Shown here: piece by piece, positions 7,805 through 16,758 of the stretch
How the letters are laid out: each line of letters starts with the position of its first letter
Numbering within the stretch: the stretch's first letter is position 1
From: Mycoplasmatota bacterium
GTDB taxonomy: Bacteria; Bacillota_I; Bacilli_A; Izemoplasmatales; Izemoplasmataceae
Direction: 5' to 3'
NCBI GenBank assembly: GCA_030595255.1
Contig: JAUVDP010000003.1
Location: forward strand, 1 to 57,980
DNA: 57,980 bases
Position numbers and translations under genes: made by a program
The notes under the pieces: generated by a model
The model's database searches: none
The model's input: the letters and a program-made list of their open reading frames with translations, nothing else
What the model was told of the DNA's origin: nothing

Positions 7805-8776
7805 ATGAGTAAAAATAAAGTAAAAGAGTACATAAATCAGTATTTTAATATTGAATATTCAGATAAGATAATTGATGATAACAAACTAAGTAACATAATA
7901 AAACTTAGATTTGATTTTGAGACATTTAATATATTAGAAAAAACTTTTATTATGTTATATGATTCAGAAAATACATTTAGTACTACATTTTTAATTTCGG
8001 TCAAAAGAAAATTAGAAAACAATGGGTTTCCAAATGTTATATTTGTGTATGAGTTTTTAAGTACATATCAAAGAAATGCACTTATAAAGAATAATATTTC
8101 TTTTATAGTTCCAAATAGGCATATGTATATAAGAGAACTAGCACTATCATTTAATGAATATTCTAGCAACCCAAATAAAGTTTATGATAAATTAAGTACT
8201 GGAGCTCAATACTTATTATTATCTTTATTAGTAATGAAAGATATTCCTAATACATTAGTAGAAATTGCAATGAAAACTAATATTAGTAGAATGTCTGTGT
8301 CAAGAAGCATTAATGAATTAGTTTATTTTAAGCTTATTATATATGAAAAAGCATTGAACATTAATCCTATTCGATTTAATGGTACAAAAGTTAAAATTTT
8401 TGAATATGCAAAAAAGTATATGAAGAATCCGATTAAAGAAGTTGTTTATTTAAATAAAGGAATACTAAATAATCTTCCTAAAAGTTTTTTAAAATCTGGA
8501 ATCAGTGCTTTAGCTGAATTAAGCAATATTTATAGTGATGAATATGTGTACGCAGTTGAAAGTAAATATTGGACTAATATAATTGATGATTATAGAAAAG
8601 TATATCAAGGTGAAAAAGATGCTGTTAAAGTAGAAGTTTGGAAATCATTAATACCAAAATATAATAATGAAATAAACCCTTTAGCATTATATTTTTCTTT
8701 AGAGGAAGATAATAGTGAGAGAGTAAAGTTTGAACTAAATGATTTAATACTCAAATTTTTGACAAAAGGAGAATAA
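7805..8776 (+). CDS. winged-helix protein, probable AbiEi-like antitoxin/regulator
   Basis: A 323-residue soluble protein. Residues about 135-185 form a winged helix-turn-helix (IAMKTNISRMSVSRSINELV). The N-terminal third contains an alpha/beta segment ending FLSTYQRNALIKNNISFIV, which resembles the restriction-endonuclease-like part of some transcriptional regulators. The gene ends one base before a nucleotidyltransferase gene. That order (HTH gene, then nucleotidyltransferase) matches type IV AbiE toxin-antitoxin systems, in which the first protein represses the operon. An AGGAGG ribosome site and the nested operator precede it. The antitoxin role is inferred from neighbourhood; sequence similarity to classical AbiEi is not obvious by eye. 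Confidence 0.6.
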   Translation: MSKNKVKEYINQYFNIEYSDKIIDDNKLSNIIKLRFDFETFNILEKTFIMLYDSENTFSTTFLISVKRKLENNGFPNVIFVYEFLSTYQRNALIKNNISFIVPNRHMYIRELALSFNEYSSNPNKVYDKLSTGAQYLLLSLLVMKDIPNTLVEIAMKTNISRMSVSRSINELVYFKLIIYEKALNINPIRFNGTKVKIFEYAKKYMKNPIKEVVYLNKGILNNLPKSFLKSGISALAELSNIYSDEYVYAVESKYWTNIIDDYRKVYQGEKDAVKVEVWKSLIPKYNNEINPLALYFSLEEDNSERVKFELNDLILKFLTKGE

Positions 8777-8777
8777 C

Positions 8778-9527
8778 ATGATTAAGGGATTAGAGCTATT
8801 TAGGGATTTTTTTAAAGATTATCAGGAACAATATATTCTTATTGGAGGTAGTGCTACTTACCTAACTTTACAAAATGAAGGAATTGAATTTAGAATTACA
8901 AAAGATTTAGATATAGTAATTGTAATTGAAGCTCTTTCAAAAGATTTTGTATCGAAATTTTGGGAGTTTATCAAAATGGGTAGATATGAGTTTATAAAGC
9001 CAAGTGGAAATGTAAATTTCTATCGGTTTCAAAAACCAGTTGATGATAAATTTCCATATATGATTGAAATTCTTTCAAGAGAGCCTAATATATTAGGTGA
9101 AGCATCAGATGGAAGTATATTTAGGATGACAATCGAAGAAGAAGTTATGAGTTTATCAGCAATTCTTCTTAATTCAATATATTACAATTTTATCCTAGAA
9201 AATACGAGGAATTTTGACGGAATTAATATTGTTAGTGATTTATGTTTGATTGCTTTAAAAGCAAGGGCTTATCTTGATTTAAATAATCGTAAACAAAAGG
9301 GTGAAAAAATTAAATCAAAAGATATAAAAAAACATAAAAATGATATTTTCAGATTGTCACAACTCTTATCAGGGGATTCTAAAATTAGTGCTCCAAAACT
9401 AATTGTTGATGACATTACAATTTTTATTAAGGAAATGAGAGAATCAGAAATATCTTTAAGAGGCTTAAAGATTGCGGGAACAAAGGAGTATTATCTAGAT
9501 CAATTAGAAGTAATCTTTGGATGTTGA
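8778..9527 (+). CDS. nucleotidyltransferase, probable AbiEii-like toxin
   Basis: 249 residues. The N-terminus has the DNA polymerase beta-like nucleotidyltransferase signature: LIGGSATYL at about residue 22-30, then ITKDLDIVI (DxD metal site) at about 40-50. A helical C-terminus follows, with a lysine-rich stretch at 175-200. AbiEii/MenT-type toxins with this fold transfer nucleotides, for example to tRNA ends. Translation is coupled to the upstream HTH gene (TAA, one base, ATG), and one operator serves both. The catalytic residues look intact. A housekeeping nucleotidyltransferase is less likely given the paired regulator. Confidence 0.7.
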   Translation: MIKGLELFRDFFKDYQEQYILIGGSATYLTLQNEGIEFRITKDLDIVIVIEALSKDFVSKFWEFIKMGRYEFIKPSGNVNFYRFQKPVDDKFPYMIEILSREPNILGEASDGSIFRMTIEEEVMSLSAILLNSIYYNFILENTRNFDGINIVSDLCLIALKARAYLDLNNRKQKGEKIKSKDIKKHKNDIFRLSQLLSGDSKISAPKLIVDDITIFIKEMRESEISLRGLKIAGTKEYYLDQLEVIFGC

Positions 9528-9550
9528 TTTAAAAATGCGGTATAGAATGA

Positions 9551-9580
9551 AAAAAAGCAAATATTAATGTTTGCTTTTTT
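9551..9580. terminator. bidirectional terminator
   Basis: An 11-bp stem AAAAAAGCAAA/TTTGCTTTTTT between the convergent nucleotidyltransferase gene and the small minus-strand Cys-rich gene, with T-runs in both directions. Confidence 0.8.
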
Positions 9581-9596
9581 ATTATTGATTATAATT

Positions 9597-9803
9597 CTAT
9601 AATTTAATATGTAGTGGTTCTATTTCACATTCATCTTTTTTTGTTGTGTCTCTTACTGAGCATGAAGGTGCATTACAAGTACCGCACTTGTCAGCTGGTT
9701 CAATACCGTCAGGTACAGGTGTATTCTTATTCATTAAATAAGTTAGGAGATATAATCCTATAATAAATGTTAATAGTCCAGAGATTACTAAGAATCCTTC
9801 CAT
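9597..9803 (-). CDS. small membrane protein with Cys cluster (NqrM-like?)
   Basis: 68 residues. One N-terminal membrane helix (residues 3-23) is followed by a Pro-rich linker and a cysteine cluster CGTCNAPSC, then a further Cys in DECE. The four cysteines could hold a metal or Fe-S cluster on one face of the membrane. The plan (single helix plus Cys cluster, about 70 residues) resembles NqrM, the metal-delivering assembly factor of Na+-NQR, and Cys-rich FeoB-associated peptides, but I cannot prove homology. The window's Rnf complex is an NQR relative, which makes an assembly role worth testing. AAGGAGT ribosome site before the ATG. Confidence 0.65.
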   Translation of the reverse strand: MEGFLVISGLLTFIIGLYLLTYLMNKNTPVPDGIEPADKCGTCNAPSCSVRDTTKKDECEIEPLHIKL

Positions 9804-9963
9804 AATATCAACTCCTTAAATGCATTATATAATGATTTATTAATAAGTAATAGTGATTTACCTATATTTATAATTAGATGATGATTTAAAACATAAAAGG
9901 ATATTATTATTCAAGACCAATTAGTATGTAGATTTCATTAAGTTCATGAAAGAATTCAAATAA

Positions 9964-9989
9964 AAAAAGCTCAGGTTTCTGAGCTTTTT
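9964..9989 (-). terminator. terminator of lipoate-ligase-like gene
   Basis: An 11-bp stem AAAAAGCTCAG/CTGAGCTTTTT directly after the stop codon of the minus-strand gene at 9992, followed by T residues. Confidence 0.8.
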
Positions 9990-9991
9990 GT

Positions 9992-10945
9992 TTAGAATAA
10001 TAGTGTTTCAATTAGTTTATCGGTATCTATTGTTGTACAAAATTGAAGTCTTTCTTTAAGTGATTTTTCATCAAATCTAGAACCTTCTAATCCTTTTACT
10101 AGAGCCATTACATTCTCAAATGAATCTATTGATACTCTATTGATTATTCCTTTTTCAACTATTAAGGTAATCATCATTCTATTATCAAATTCTTTTTTGA
10201 TTATAAATTTAGGTGATTCACCATAGTTCCATTCCCAAGTAGAGTATTTTTCTTTTGCTATTTTTTTAATTTTTGTTTTGTCGATATAATCTAATTTATA
10301 TTGTTTATCTCTTAAGTCTTCACCAATAAGTTTATCTAATAAGTATTTTTTGAATTGTTTAATTGATAGATCTTCTTTTAAATATTCTTTTATATTTGTT
10401 ATACCGTTATGTTTTATTTTAACTATATCATATTCAAACTCACTTTTAGTTGGGATTTCAATTACTTGATCTAGTTTCTCTAAATTAGTATCAAAGAATA
10501 ATACCCCGTGATGAATCATTTTATTTCGATGATAAGTTTGTGTGTTCGCAGAAATTCTTAAACCTTCTAAACAAATATCTCCATCAGTTTCAAGATGACT
10601 AGGAACACCAAGATCATTTAAGATTTTGATGATAGGATCTAAAAAGATATTATATCTATCAAAATTCTCTTTAACGTCTCTCACAATAAAAGAGTAGTTA
10701 ATTGTTCCAAGGTCATGATAGATTGTTTCCCCAAAAGTAAGTCTCCTAAACATAGGAATCTTATTTTTATGAGTATATGGACAATTTACTTCTCTAAAAG
10801 GGTTTTGATCTCTTCCTATAATCACAGAATTTCTATTTTGCCAAATTAAAAGAATATCCTCATTGATATGTAAGTATTTAAAGACATATTCTTCTAACGC
10901 TAAATTATAAAGTGGATCAGTTTCATTATTAATAATTGTAAGCAT
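9992..10945 (-). CDS. lipoate-protein ligase A homologue with altered active site
   Basis: 317 residues with the LplA/BPL fold: N-terminal NLALEEYVF, the strand LLIWQNRNSVIIGRDQNP, then the biotin/lipoate loop and a C-terminal accessory domain (about 230-317). The overall pattern is clearly LplA, which attaches lipoate to E2 and GcvH proteins. Two catalytic elements are changed. The glycine loop, usually RRxSGGGAVYHD, reads RRLTFGETIYHD. The lipoyl-AMP-binding Lys in the usual K-I-S-G-x-A box is Arg (LRISANTQ). Ligase activity is therefore doubtful; a transferase-like or specialised role is possible. Monocistronic, with its own terminator. Confidence 0.8.
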   Translation of the reverse strand: MLTIINNETDPLYNLALEEYVFKYLHINEDILLIWQNRNSVIIGRDQNPFREVNCPYTHKNKIPMFRRLTFGETIYHDLGTINYSFIVRDVKENFDRYNIFLDPIIKILNDLGVPSHLETDGDICLEGLRISANTQTYHRNKMIHHGVLFFDTNLEKLDQVIEIPTKSEFEYDIVKIKHNGITNIKEYLKEDLSIKQFKKYLLDKLIGEDLRDKQYKLDYIDKTKIKKIAKEKYSTWEWNYGESPKFIIKKEFDNRMMITLIVEKGIINRVSIDSFENVMALVKGLEGSRFDEKSLKERLQFCTTIDTDKLIETLLF

Positions 10946-11034
10946 AACGTCACTCCCTCATCTCTTTATTCAATTTTATAATAAATATGTTTAAAAAGCA
11001 AAAAAGAAACGACATTAATTTTAGTTATGTATAT

Positions 11035-11077
11035 TTAGCACTCTTCACTTGACAGTGCTAAAAAAGTAAGATATAAT
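11035..11077 (+). promoter_or_regulatory. CIRCE element overlapping the htpG promoter
   Basis: TTAGCACTC, nine bases, CAGTGCTAA (11035-11061) matches the HrcA operator CIRCE (TTAGCACTC-N9-GAGTGCTAA) with one mismatch. Inside it lies the -35 hexamer TTGACA (11049-11054), then 17 bp and TATAAT (11072-11077), a full-consensus promoter. HrcA bound here would block polymerase, giving heat induction of htpG. Confidence 0.88.
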
Positions 11078-11119
11078 TACATTCGGACATTAAAAATAAA
11101 TATTGATTAGGAGAAGATT

Positions 11120-13012
11120 ATGGCTAAAACAAAACAATTTAAAACAGAATCTAAAAAACTATTAGATTTAATGATTAATTCTATTTATACTCATAAAGAA
11201 ATTTTTTTAAGAGAGCTTATAAGTAATGCGAGTGATGCGATTGATAAAAGACATTACTTAGCGTTAACTAACGCTGACTTAATGGATGATTATCAAATAG
11301 TAATTGATCTTGATGAAGAAGCAAGAACAATTACTATTAGTGATAATGGTGTTGGTTTTACTGAAGATGAACTTATTAATAACTTAGGAGTTATCGCAAG
11401 AAGTGGATCTAAAGAATTTAAAGAAGGACTTGAAAATGATGATTTAGAAATCATTGGACAATTTGGTGTAGGATTCTATAGTGCTTTTATGGTATCTAAA
11501 AAAGTTACTGTGTTAACTAAAAGTGTTAATAGTGATCAAGCATATAAATGGACTAGTCAAGGAACTAGTAGTTATACAATAAGTAACGCGGAAAAAGATG
11601 AACCAGGAACTACTATCATTTTAAATGTTAGAGATAACAATGAAGAGTTAGAAGAAAACTATGATGAATATTTAAGAGAATATTCAATCAAGAACTTAGT
11701 TAAGAAATATAGTGATTATGTAAGATATCCTATTAAGATGGATGTTACTAAAACTGATTATCCTGAAGATGAAAAAGGTAAAGCAATTGAATATAGTGAA
11801 ACAGAAGTATTAAATTCAATGATACCTATATGGAAGAAAAGTAAATCAGATATTAAAGAAGAAGATTTAAATGAATTCTATAAACATCATTTTAATGATT
11901 ATACTGATCCACTTAAAGTAATTCATTCTAAAGTAGAAGGATTAACTACTTATACAAGTTTACTATTTATTCCAAAGAAACCACCAGTAGATTTATATTC
12001 TGAGAAATTTGAAAAAGGACTTCAGTTATATAGTAAAGGTGTCTTCATCATGGATAAAAACAAACAGTTAATACCTGACTATTTCCGTTTTGTTAGAGGA
12101 TTAGTTGATTCAAGTGACTTATCATTAAACATCTCAAGAGAGATGTTACAACATGATCGTCAGTTGAAGAAAATAGCTAGTCATTTAGAAAAGAAAATTA
12201 AAAATGAGCTTGAGAAAATGCAAAAGAATGAAAGAGAACTATATAATGAGTTTTATACTAATTATGGAGTAAACCTTAAATATGGTATTTATGAAGGGTA
12301 CGGAGTTAATAAAGAATTACTCCAAGATTTAATTATGTTTAAAACTTCAAAATCTGATGATTTTGTAACATTAAAAGAATACACAGAAAACGTTAAAGAA
12401 GAACAAAAATATATCTATTATGCATCAGGAAAAAATAAAGACTCAATATTGTCTTTACCTCAAATGGATTTAATTAAAGATAAAGATTATGAAGTATTAT
12501 TATTCACAGATGATATTGATGAGTTTATGGTAAGTATCTTAATGAAATATAATGAACTTGAATTTAAAAATGTAGCTCAAGGAGATTTAGATTTAATTGA
12601 TGAATCTGAAATTGAAAAATTTGATGAACTTGAGAAAGAGAAAAAATCATTATTAGATTTAATAAAAGAATCATTATCTGATAAAGTAACTGATGTTAAA
12701 CTATCTAAAAGATTAAAAGATAGTCCAGTATGTTTAGTTAGTGGAGAAGGTTTATCAATGGAGATGGAAAAAGTTCTTAAGAACATGCCTCAAAATCCAG
12801 ATGTTAAAGCGAGTAAGATACTTGAAATAAATCCTAATCATGATTTATTTAAAACATTAGAAAAAATAAATGAAACTAATCCTGATAAAGTTAAGGAATA
12901 TGCTAAGATATTATATTCACAAGCTTTATTAATTGAAGGATTACCACTTGAAAATCCTGTTGAGTTTTCTAACTTAATGGTTAAGTTAATGGTGGATGCT
13001 AATAAAGAGTAA
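11120..13012 (+). CDS. htpG: HtpG, Hsp90-family chaperone
   Basis: 630 residues, the usual bacterial Hsp90 length. The N-terminal GHKL ATPase domain has ELISNASDAIDK (Asn binding Mg-ATP), SDNGVGFTEDEL and GQFGVGFYSAFMV. The middle domain (about 230-500) contains FVRGLVDSSDLSLNISREML with the conserved catalytic Arg. The C-terminal dimerisation domain follows; no MEEVD tail, as expected in bacteria. It folds or remodels client proteins in the cytoplasm. A CIRCE operator overlaps the promoter, so heat-shock control by HrcA is likely. Many bacteria control htpG by other means, so this arrangement is notable. Monocistronic. Confidence 0.97.
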   Translation: MAKTKQFKTESKKLLDLMINSIYTHKEIFLRELISNASDAIDKRHYLALTNADLMDDYQIVIDLDEEARTITISDNGVGFTEDELINNLGVIARSGSKEFKEGLENDDLEIIGQFGVGFYSAFMVSKKVTVLTKSVNSDQAYKWTSQGTSSYTISNAEKDEPGTTIILNVRDNNEELEENYDEYLREYSIKNLVKKYSDYVRYPIKMDVTKTDYPEDEKGKAIEYSETEVLNSMIPIWKKSKSDIKEEDLNEFYKHHFNDYTDPLKVIHSKVEGLTTYTSLLFIPKKPPVDLYSEKFEKGLQLYSKGVFIMDKNKQLIPDYFRFVRGLVDSSDLSLNISREMLQHDRQLKKIASHLEKKIKNELEKMQKNERELYNEFYTNYGVNLKYGIYEGYGVNKELLQDLIMFKTSKSDDFVTLKEYTENVKEEQKYIYYASGKNKDSILSLPQMDLIKDKDYEVLLFTDDIDEFMVSILMKYNELEFKNVAQGDLDLIDESEIEKFDELEKEKKSLLDLIKESLSDKVTDVKLSKRLKDSPVCLVSGEGLSMEMEKVLKNMPQNPDVKASKILEINPNHDLFKTLEKINETNPDKVKEYAKILYSQALLIEGLPLENPVEFSNLMVKLMVDANKE

Positions 13013-13020
13013 GTAGATAA

Positions 13021-13057
13021 AAACTATAGAAAAGTTAATATTTCTATAGTTTTTTAT
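13021..13057 (+). terminator. htpG terminator
   Basis: A 12-bp stem AAACTATAGAAA/TTTCTATAGTTT followed by TTTTATTT, about 8 bases after the htpG stop. Confidence 0.85.
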
Positions 13058-13109
13058 TTAATAAACTATGATTTTATGCTATAATTCATATGTAGGAGGT
13101 GGAAAAACA

Positions 13110-14183
13110 ATGAAAACACCACATAAATGTAATATTTTACCATTTAGTATTGAATATACAGACAACATAATAAGATTACTATATGAAGCATCTGTTAAGT
13201 ATGGAGAATATAAAGGTAAACTAGACTTATTAGGTATTGATAAACACTATTTCTTAATGTCAATTATTAAAAAAGATAGTTATAAATCTACACAAATAGA
13301 AGGAACAACAATTTCTCAATCAGAATTATTTACTATAGAATATAAAAAAGAAGTAAATGATGATTATAAAGAAATAGTAAACTATATTGATGCTTTAAAA
13401 TATGGAACTAGTAAGGTTAAGAAAGATGGGAAAATTTCTATTGAACTTATAAATAAGATGCACAAGATGTTATTATCAAGTGTAAGAGGGAAAAACAAGA
13501 AACCAGGACAGATTAGACAAATCCAAAACTGGATTGGCTCGAATGGACAAACAATTGAACATGCAAGTTTTATTCCACCAATCCCTGAAGAAGTATTAGA
13601 TCTTATGAGTAATCTTACTGAGTATATGAATACAAGCTATAATGTTCCAGACTTAATAGCTCTTGCAATTGCTCATGCTCAATTTGAAACAATTCATCCA
13701 TACCATGATGGAAATGGAAGACTAGGCAGAGCGTTAATACCTCTACAACTAGCTGTTATTTCAGATGATGAACCAATATTATTTGTTTCTGAAATAATTG
13801 AACAGTATAAACCTTCATATATAAGAGGATTAAATAATACAAGAAAAGGAAACTATAGTAGTTATATTGAATTCTTCTTACAATGTGTAGTAGATCAATG
13901 CTATTCGTATTCTAGAAAAATAGAGAAGATTAATATACTTAAGACAAAAGATATGGAAGTAATATTTTCTATAATAAAAAATGAAAATGCTTTAAAAATA
14001 TATAAACTTTTGTTGGAAAAAGTTGTTATTTCATCAAATCAAGTAGTTGAATACTTAGATGTAACAATTCAAACAGCTAGGGTATATATTAATAACTTAA
14101 TTGATATTGGTATTTTGAAAAAGGTTTCAAATGAACACAGGTACGTATATACAGAACTTTATAATATTTTTATTGGAAGTTGA
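13110..14183 (+). CDS. Fic-domain protein with N-terminal inhibitory motif
   Basis: 357 residues from the ATG at 13110, chosen because a TAGGAGGTGG ribosome site and TATAAT box (13080-13085) lie inside the longer frame that starts at 13068. The Fic motif HPYHDGNGRLGR is intact, so AMP transfer to a target hydroxyl is expected. Upstream, STQIEGTTIS contains the S-x-x-x-E-G inhibitory motif, whose Glu blocks ATP, giving a class II self-inhibited Fic. The C-terminus (about 300-357) is a winged helix (EYLDVTIQTARVYINNLIDI). This Fic/DOC plus wHTH layout is common in bacterial chromosomes; targets are usually unknown. No antitoxin gene is adjacent. Confidence 0.88.
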   Translation: MKTPHKCNILPFSIEYTDNIIRLLYEASVKYGEYKGKLDLLGIDKHYFLMSIIKKDSYKSTQIEGTTISQSELFTIEYKKEVNDDYKEIVNYIDALKYGTSKVKKDGKISIELINKMHKMLLSSVRGKNKKPGQIRQIQNWIGSNGQTIEHASFIPPIPEEVLDLMSNLTEYMNTSYNVPDLIALAIAHAQFETIHPYHDGNGRLGRALIPLQLAVISDDEPILFVSEIIEQYKPSYIRGLNNTRKGNYSSYIEFFLQCVVDQCYSYSRKIEKINILKTKDMEVIFSIIKNENALKIYKLLLEKVVISSNQVVEYLDVTIQTARVYINNLIDIGILKKVSNEHRYVYTELYNIFIGS

Positions 14184-14226
14184 TATATTATAAGATAGTA
14201 TATATAATATAAAACGGGGTGATGTA

Positions 14227-14706
14227 ATGGATATTGTAATAGAATTAATATTAGAAATAATCTTTGCTGCAATTGAATATAAATATGATTCTAAACCTAA
14301 TGGTAGTAAGATGGATATAACAAGTCATAAGAAAAAAAGAATATCAAATATTTATGAACTAAAAAAACAAGAACATAAGTTCTTTTTATTAGTCGCAGTA
14401 TTACTATATATTTATTATGAGGAAGATAATAATTTTAGTATTCAAGAAAAACAAAAAGTAAGGAAGTATATTAGATTATCAAGAGTCATTACTCATAAAA
14501 GAACTAGAAAAGATTTAAAGAGAATGATAAAGTATAAAGTTAATATGGAAAACTTAAAGAATATTATAAGTGATTATAGTCTTACTCAAGAAGAAGTAAA
14601 TGAAACATTTAAATTAATTGAAAAACAAATGTCAAGACGAGATAAAGAGTTAAAATATTATAGTTTACTTAGAAGTATTCAATCTACACTCTTAGGAGAA
14701 TTTTAA
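14227..14706 (+). CDS. uncharacterised protein, 159 aa
   Basis: I do not recognise this protein. It starts with a short hydrophobic stretch (IVIELILEIIFAAIEY), then a basic linker. A helical core (about 50-75) has FFLLVAVLLYIYYEEDN and then SIQEKQKVRKYIRLS, a spacing that recalls all-helical TerB-like domains without the metal residues. The C-terminus is charged and helical. A GGGGTGA ribosome site precedes the ATG. It lies 43 bp after the Fic gene on the same strand and may be co-transcribed with it. A terminator follows at once. Confidence 0.65.
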   Translation: MDIVIELILEIIFAAIEYKYDSKPNGSKMDITSHKKKRISNIYELKKQEHKFFLLVAVLLYIYYEEDNNFSIQEKQKVRKYIRLSRVITHKRTRKDLKRMIKYKVNMENLKNIISDYSLTQEEVNETFKLIEKQMSRRDKELKYYSLLRSIQSTLLGEF

Positions 14707-14729
14707 AAGGAATCCAAATGGATTCCTTT
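14706..14729. terminator. bidirectional terminator
   Basis: A 10-bp perfect stem AAAGGAATCC/GGATTCCTTT with an AAAT loop between the convergent 159-residue gene and the HD-GYP gene. Confidence 0.75.
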
Positions 14730-14736
14730 ATTTGAT

Positions 14737-16758
14737 TTATCTACCCTTATAGAAGGCATCTAGATGTCCTTCACTAATAAACTGAATCATTGCTTTAGTA
14801 GGTATTGGTGAAAACTGAGTACCCATATAAAGTTCTAACTCTTCAATGATTTGTCTACTAGTTTTAACAATAGTATAAGGTCTTTTCTTAGCCATTGTAC
14901 TAACTGCGTCACAAATACTTATAATTTGAGAACCTAAAGGTATTTTATCTCCCTTTAGACCTTCAGGATATCCTGCACCATTCCACCATTCATGGTGGTA
15001 TTTTACAAGAATAGCTATATGCTTTAAATCTTCAGCTTTATTTAAGATTTCATATCCGAAAATTGAATGGTTTTTAACTTCTTCATATTCTTCTAAACTA
15101 AGTTTTGAAGGTTTATTAATTATTGAACTATCAATACCTACTTTACCAATATCATGAACTACTCCTGCCCAGTAAATATCATGTGCTTCTTTTTCATCTA
15201 ATCCACATAGTTTAGCTATTTCATTTGATAGATAAGCAACTTCTTCACTATGTCCACCTGTGTATTGATCAAATAACTCTAGCGTTCTTATTAGACTTAG
15301 TACTATATCATTTTTTAAACTTATATTTTTATAGTTTAAATAGTTAATTGAGAAGAAACTATTCATTAATTTTTGGAATGACTTTAAGTTATCAAATTGA
15401 GCTCTATTAAATCTCTTACCACTTTCTTTTGTGATATCAAAACTAATTCCACCAATTGTATTATCATCAATATATATTCCAAACCTAATTGCTTCACTCA
15501 TTTTAGGATATATTTTTGTGAAATCATCATATTTACTTGTTAAAGTAGCTCTAACTGATTTATCTTCATTAACTATATGCATTGGATTATCTATGTCAAT
15601 TAAATCAATTTTTTCAGATTTAAACTGAAATGACATTAATGTATCAATATCATATCCTACAGCTGCGATAAAGTTAACATATGGATCTTCTTTAATATAA
15701 CAAGAAGCATAATCATAATTATCAAAGATATTACAAGCAATCTTAAATATTCTTCCTAAGTAATCTTCATATATCTTTATATCAGTACCAAGTATATCGT
15801 CAGATAATTTTAATAATGATTCAGTTGAATATACTAAGCTTTGAAGTTTATTAGTAGATTGCTTTAAAGCAGTATTATTATTTTTTAACTCATTAATAAT
15901 CATCATAACAATTGAAGCCGTTAAAGATAAAACCAATAAGTAAATAATTACAGTATGTTGAATTAATGGATAATCAGGATTTTGTGTTAAGTCTATCAAG
16001 AAATATTGATAAATAATTACATATATAACATCAACAATCAATATCATTCTATAAGTGAGGAAGAAAGCAATTACTATATAATATATCATTAATATATATG
16101 AGAAATTAGCAAAGTTAAAGTGATCCAATGTATTACTAAATAATGCACTAGCAACAACAATGAAAGATCCAATTAATATAACACTTAATAAAGTCTGATT
16201 AAATGAAAAATCTATTTTTTCATTATAGTGATAAGAATAAATGATAACTGTTCCAAAAATAATTACTCCAAAAGCATAACCAAACATCCATTTACTAAAT
16301 ATTCTTAAAAGTTCATCATTACCTTCATATATAAATGCCATAAAAGTTAATATACCCGCAGAGATAACACTTAAAATAACAATACTAATTATATAAACAA
16401 AAATAGTTTTAATACTGATAATACCTCTTACTCCAAAGTATTCCATTGTCATTTTAAATATATAAATAAATCCAATAGCTATTAAGGCAAAAACTAACGA
16501 AACAGTAATTGAAGTTAATAATACTTCATCAATAAAAATGATTCTAGAAATTACATTACCAATAAAAATAGAACCAAAGGTATAAGGTAAGATTTTATTA
16601 TTAAATTCATAATAAAATCCAACTGAAAATCCAATAGTTAAGCATAAACAAGAAAATACAAATTCTCCTGTATTAAAAGAATAGTTTATTAATGTAGTTA
16701 GGATCAGTATTGCTCCAATGATAATTCCTCTTTGAATATCTGATATATCTCTCAGCAT
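14737..16758 (-). CDS. membrane HD-GYP protein, probable c-di-GMP phosphodiesterase
   Basis: 673 residues. The first 290 residues hold about eight or more membrane helices, forming an integral sensor. A GAF-like domain follows (about 315-455), then an HD-GYP domain (about 480-660) with GHSEEVAYLS, VVHDIGKVGI (HD) and HHEWWNGAGYPEGL (HHE...GYP), and finally IPLGSQIISICDAV. All metal-binding residues are present, so hydrolysis of c-di-GMP or a related cyclic dinucleotide is expected, tuned by a membrane or cytoplasmic ligand. There is no GGDEF partner in the window. Its GAGGTGA ribosome site precedes the ATG at 16758; it is monocistronic. Confidence 0.88.
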   Translation of the reverse strand: MLRDISDIQRGIIIGAILILTTLINYSFNTGEFVFSCLCLTIGFSVGFYYEFNNKILPYTFGSIFIGNVISRIIFIDEVLLTSITVSLVFALIAIGFIYIFKMTMEYFGVRGIISIKTIFVYIISIVILSVISAGILTFMAFIYEGNDELLRIFSKWMFGYAFGVIIFGTVIIYSYHYNEKIDFSFNQTLLSVILIGSFIVVASALFSNTLDHFNFANFSYILMIYYIVIAFFLTYRMILIVDVIYVIIYQYFLIDLTQNPDYPLIQHTVIIYLLVLSLTASIVMMIINELKNNNTALKQSTNKLQSLVYSTESLLKLSDDILGTDIKIYEDYLGRIFKIACNIFDNYDYASCYIKEDPYVNFIAAVGYDIDTLMSFQFKSEKIDLIDIDNPMHIVNEDKSVRATLTSKYDDFTKIYPKMSEAIRFGIYIDDNTIGGISFDITKESGKRFNRAQFDNLKSFQKLMNSFFSINYLNYKNISLKNDIVLSLIRTLELFDQYTGGHSEEVAYLSNEIAKLCGLDEKEAHDIYWAGVVHDIGKVGIDSSIINKPSKLSLEEYEEVKNHSIFGYEILNKAEDLKHIAILVKYHHEWWNGAGYPEGLKGDKIPLGSQIISICDAVSTMAKKRPYTIVKTSRQIIEELELYMGTQFSPIPTKAMIQFISEGHLDAFYKGR

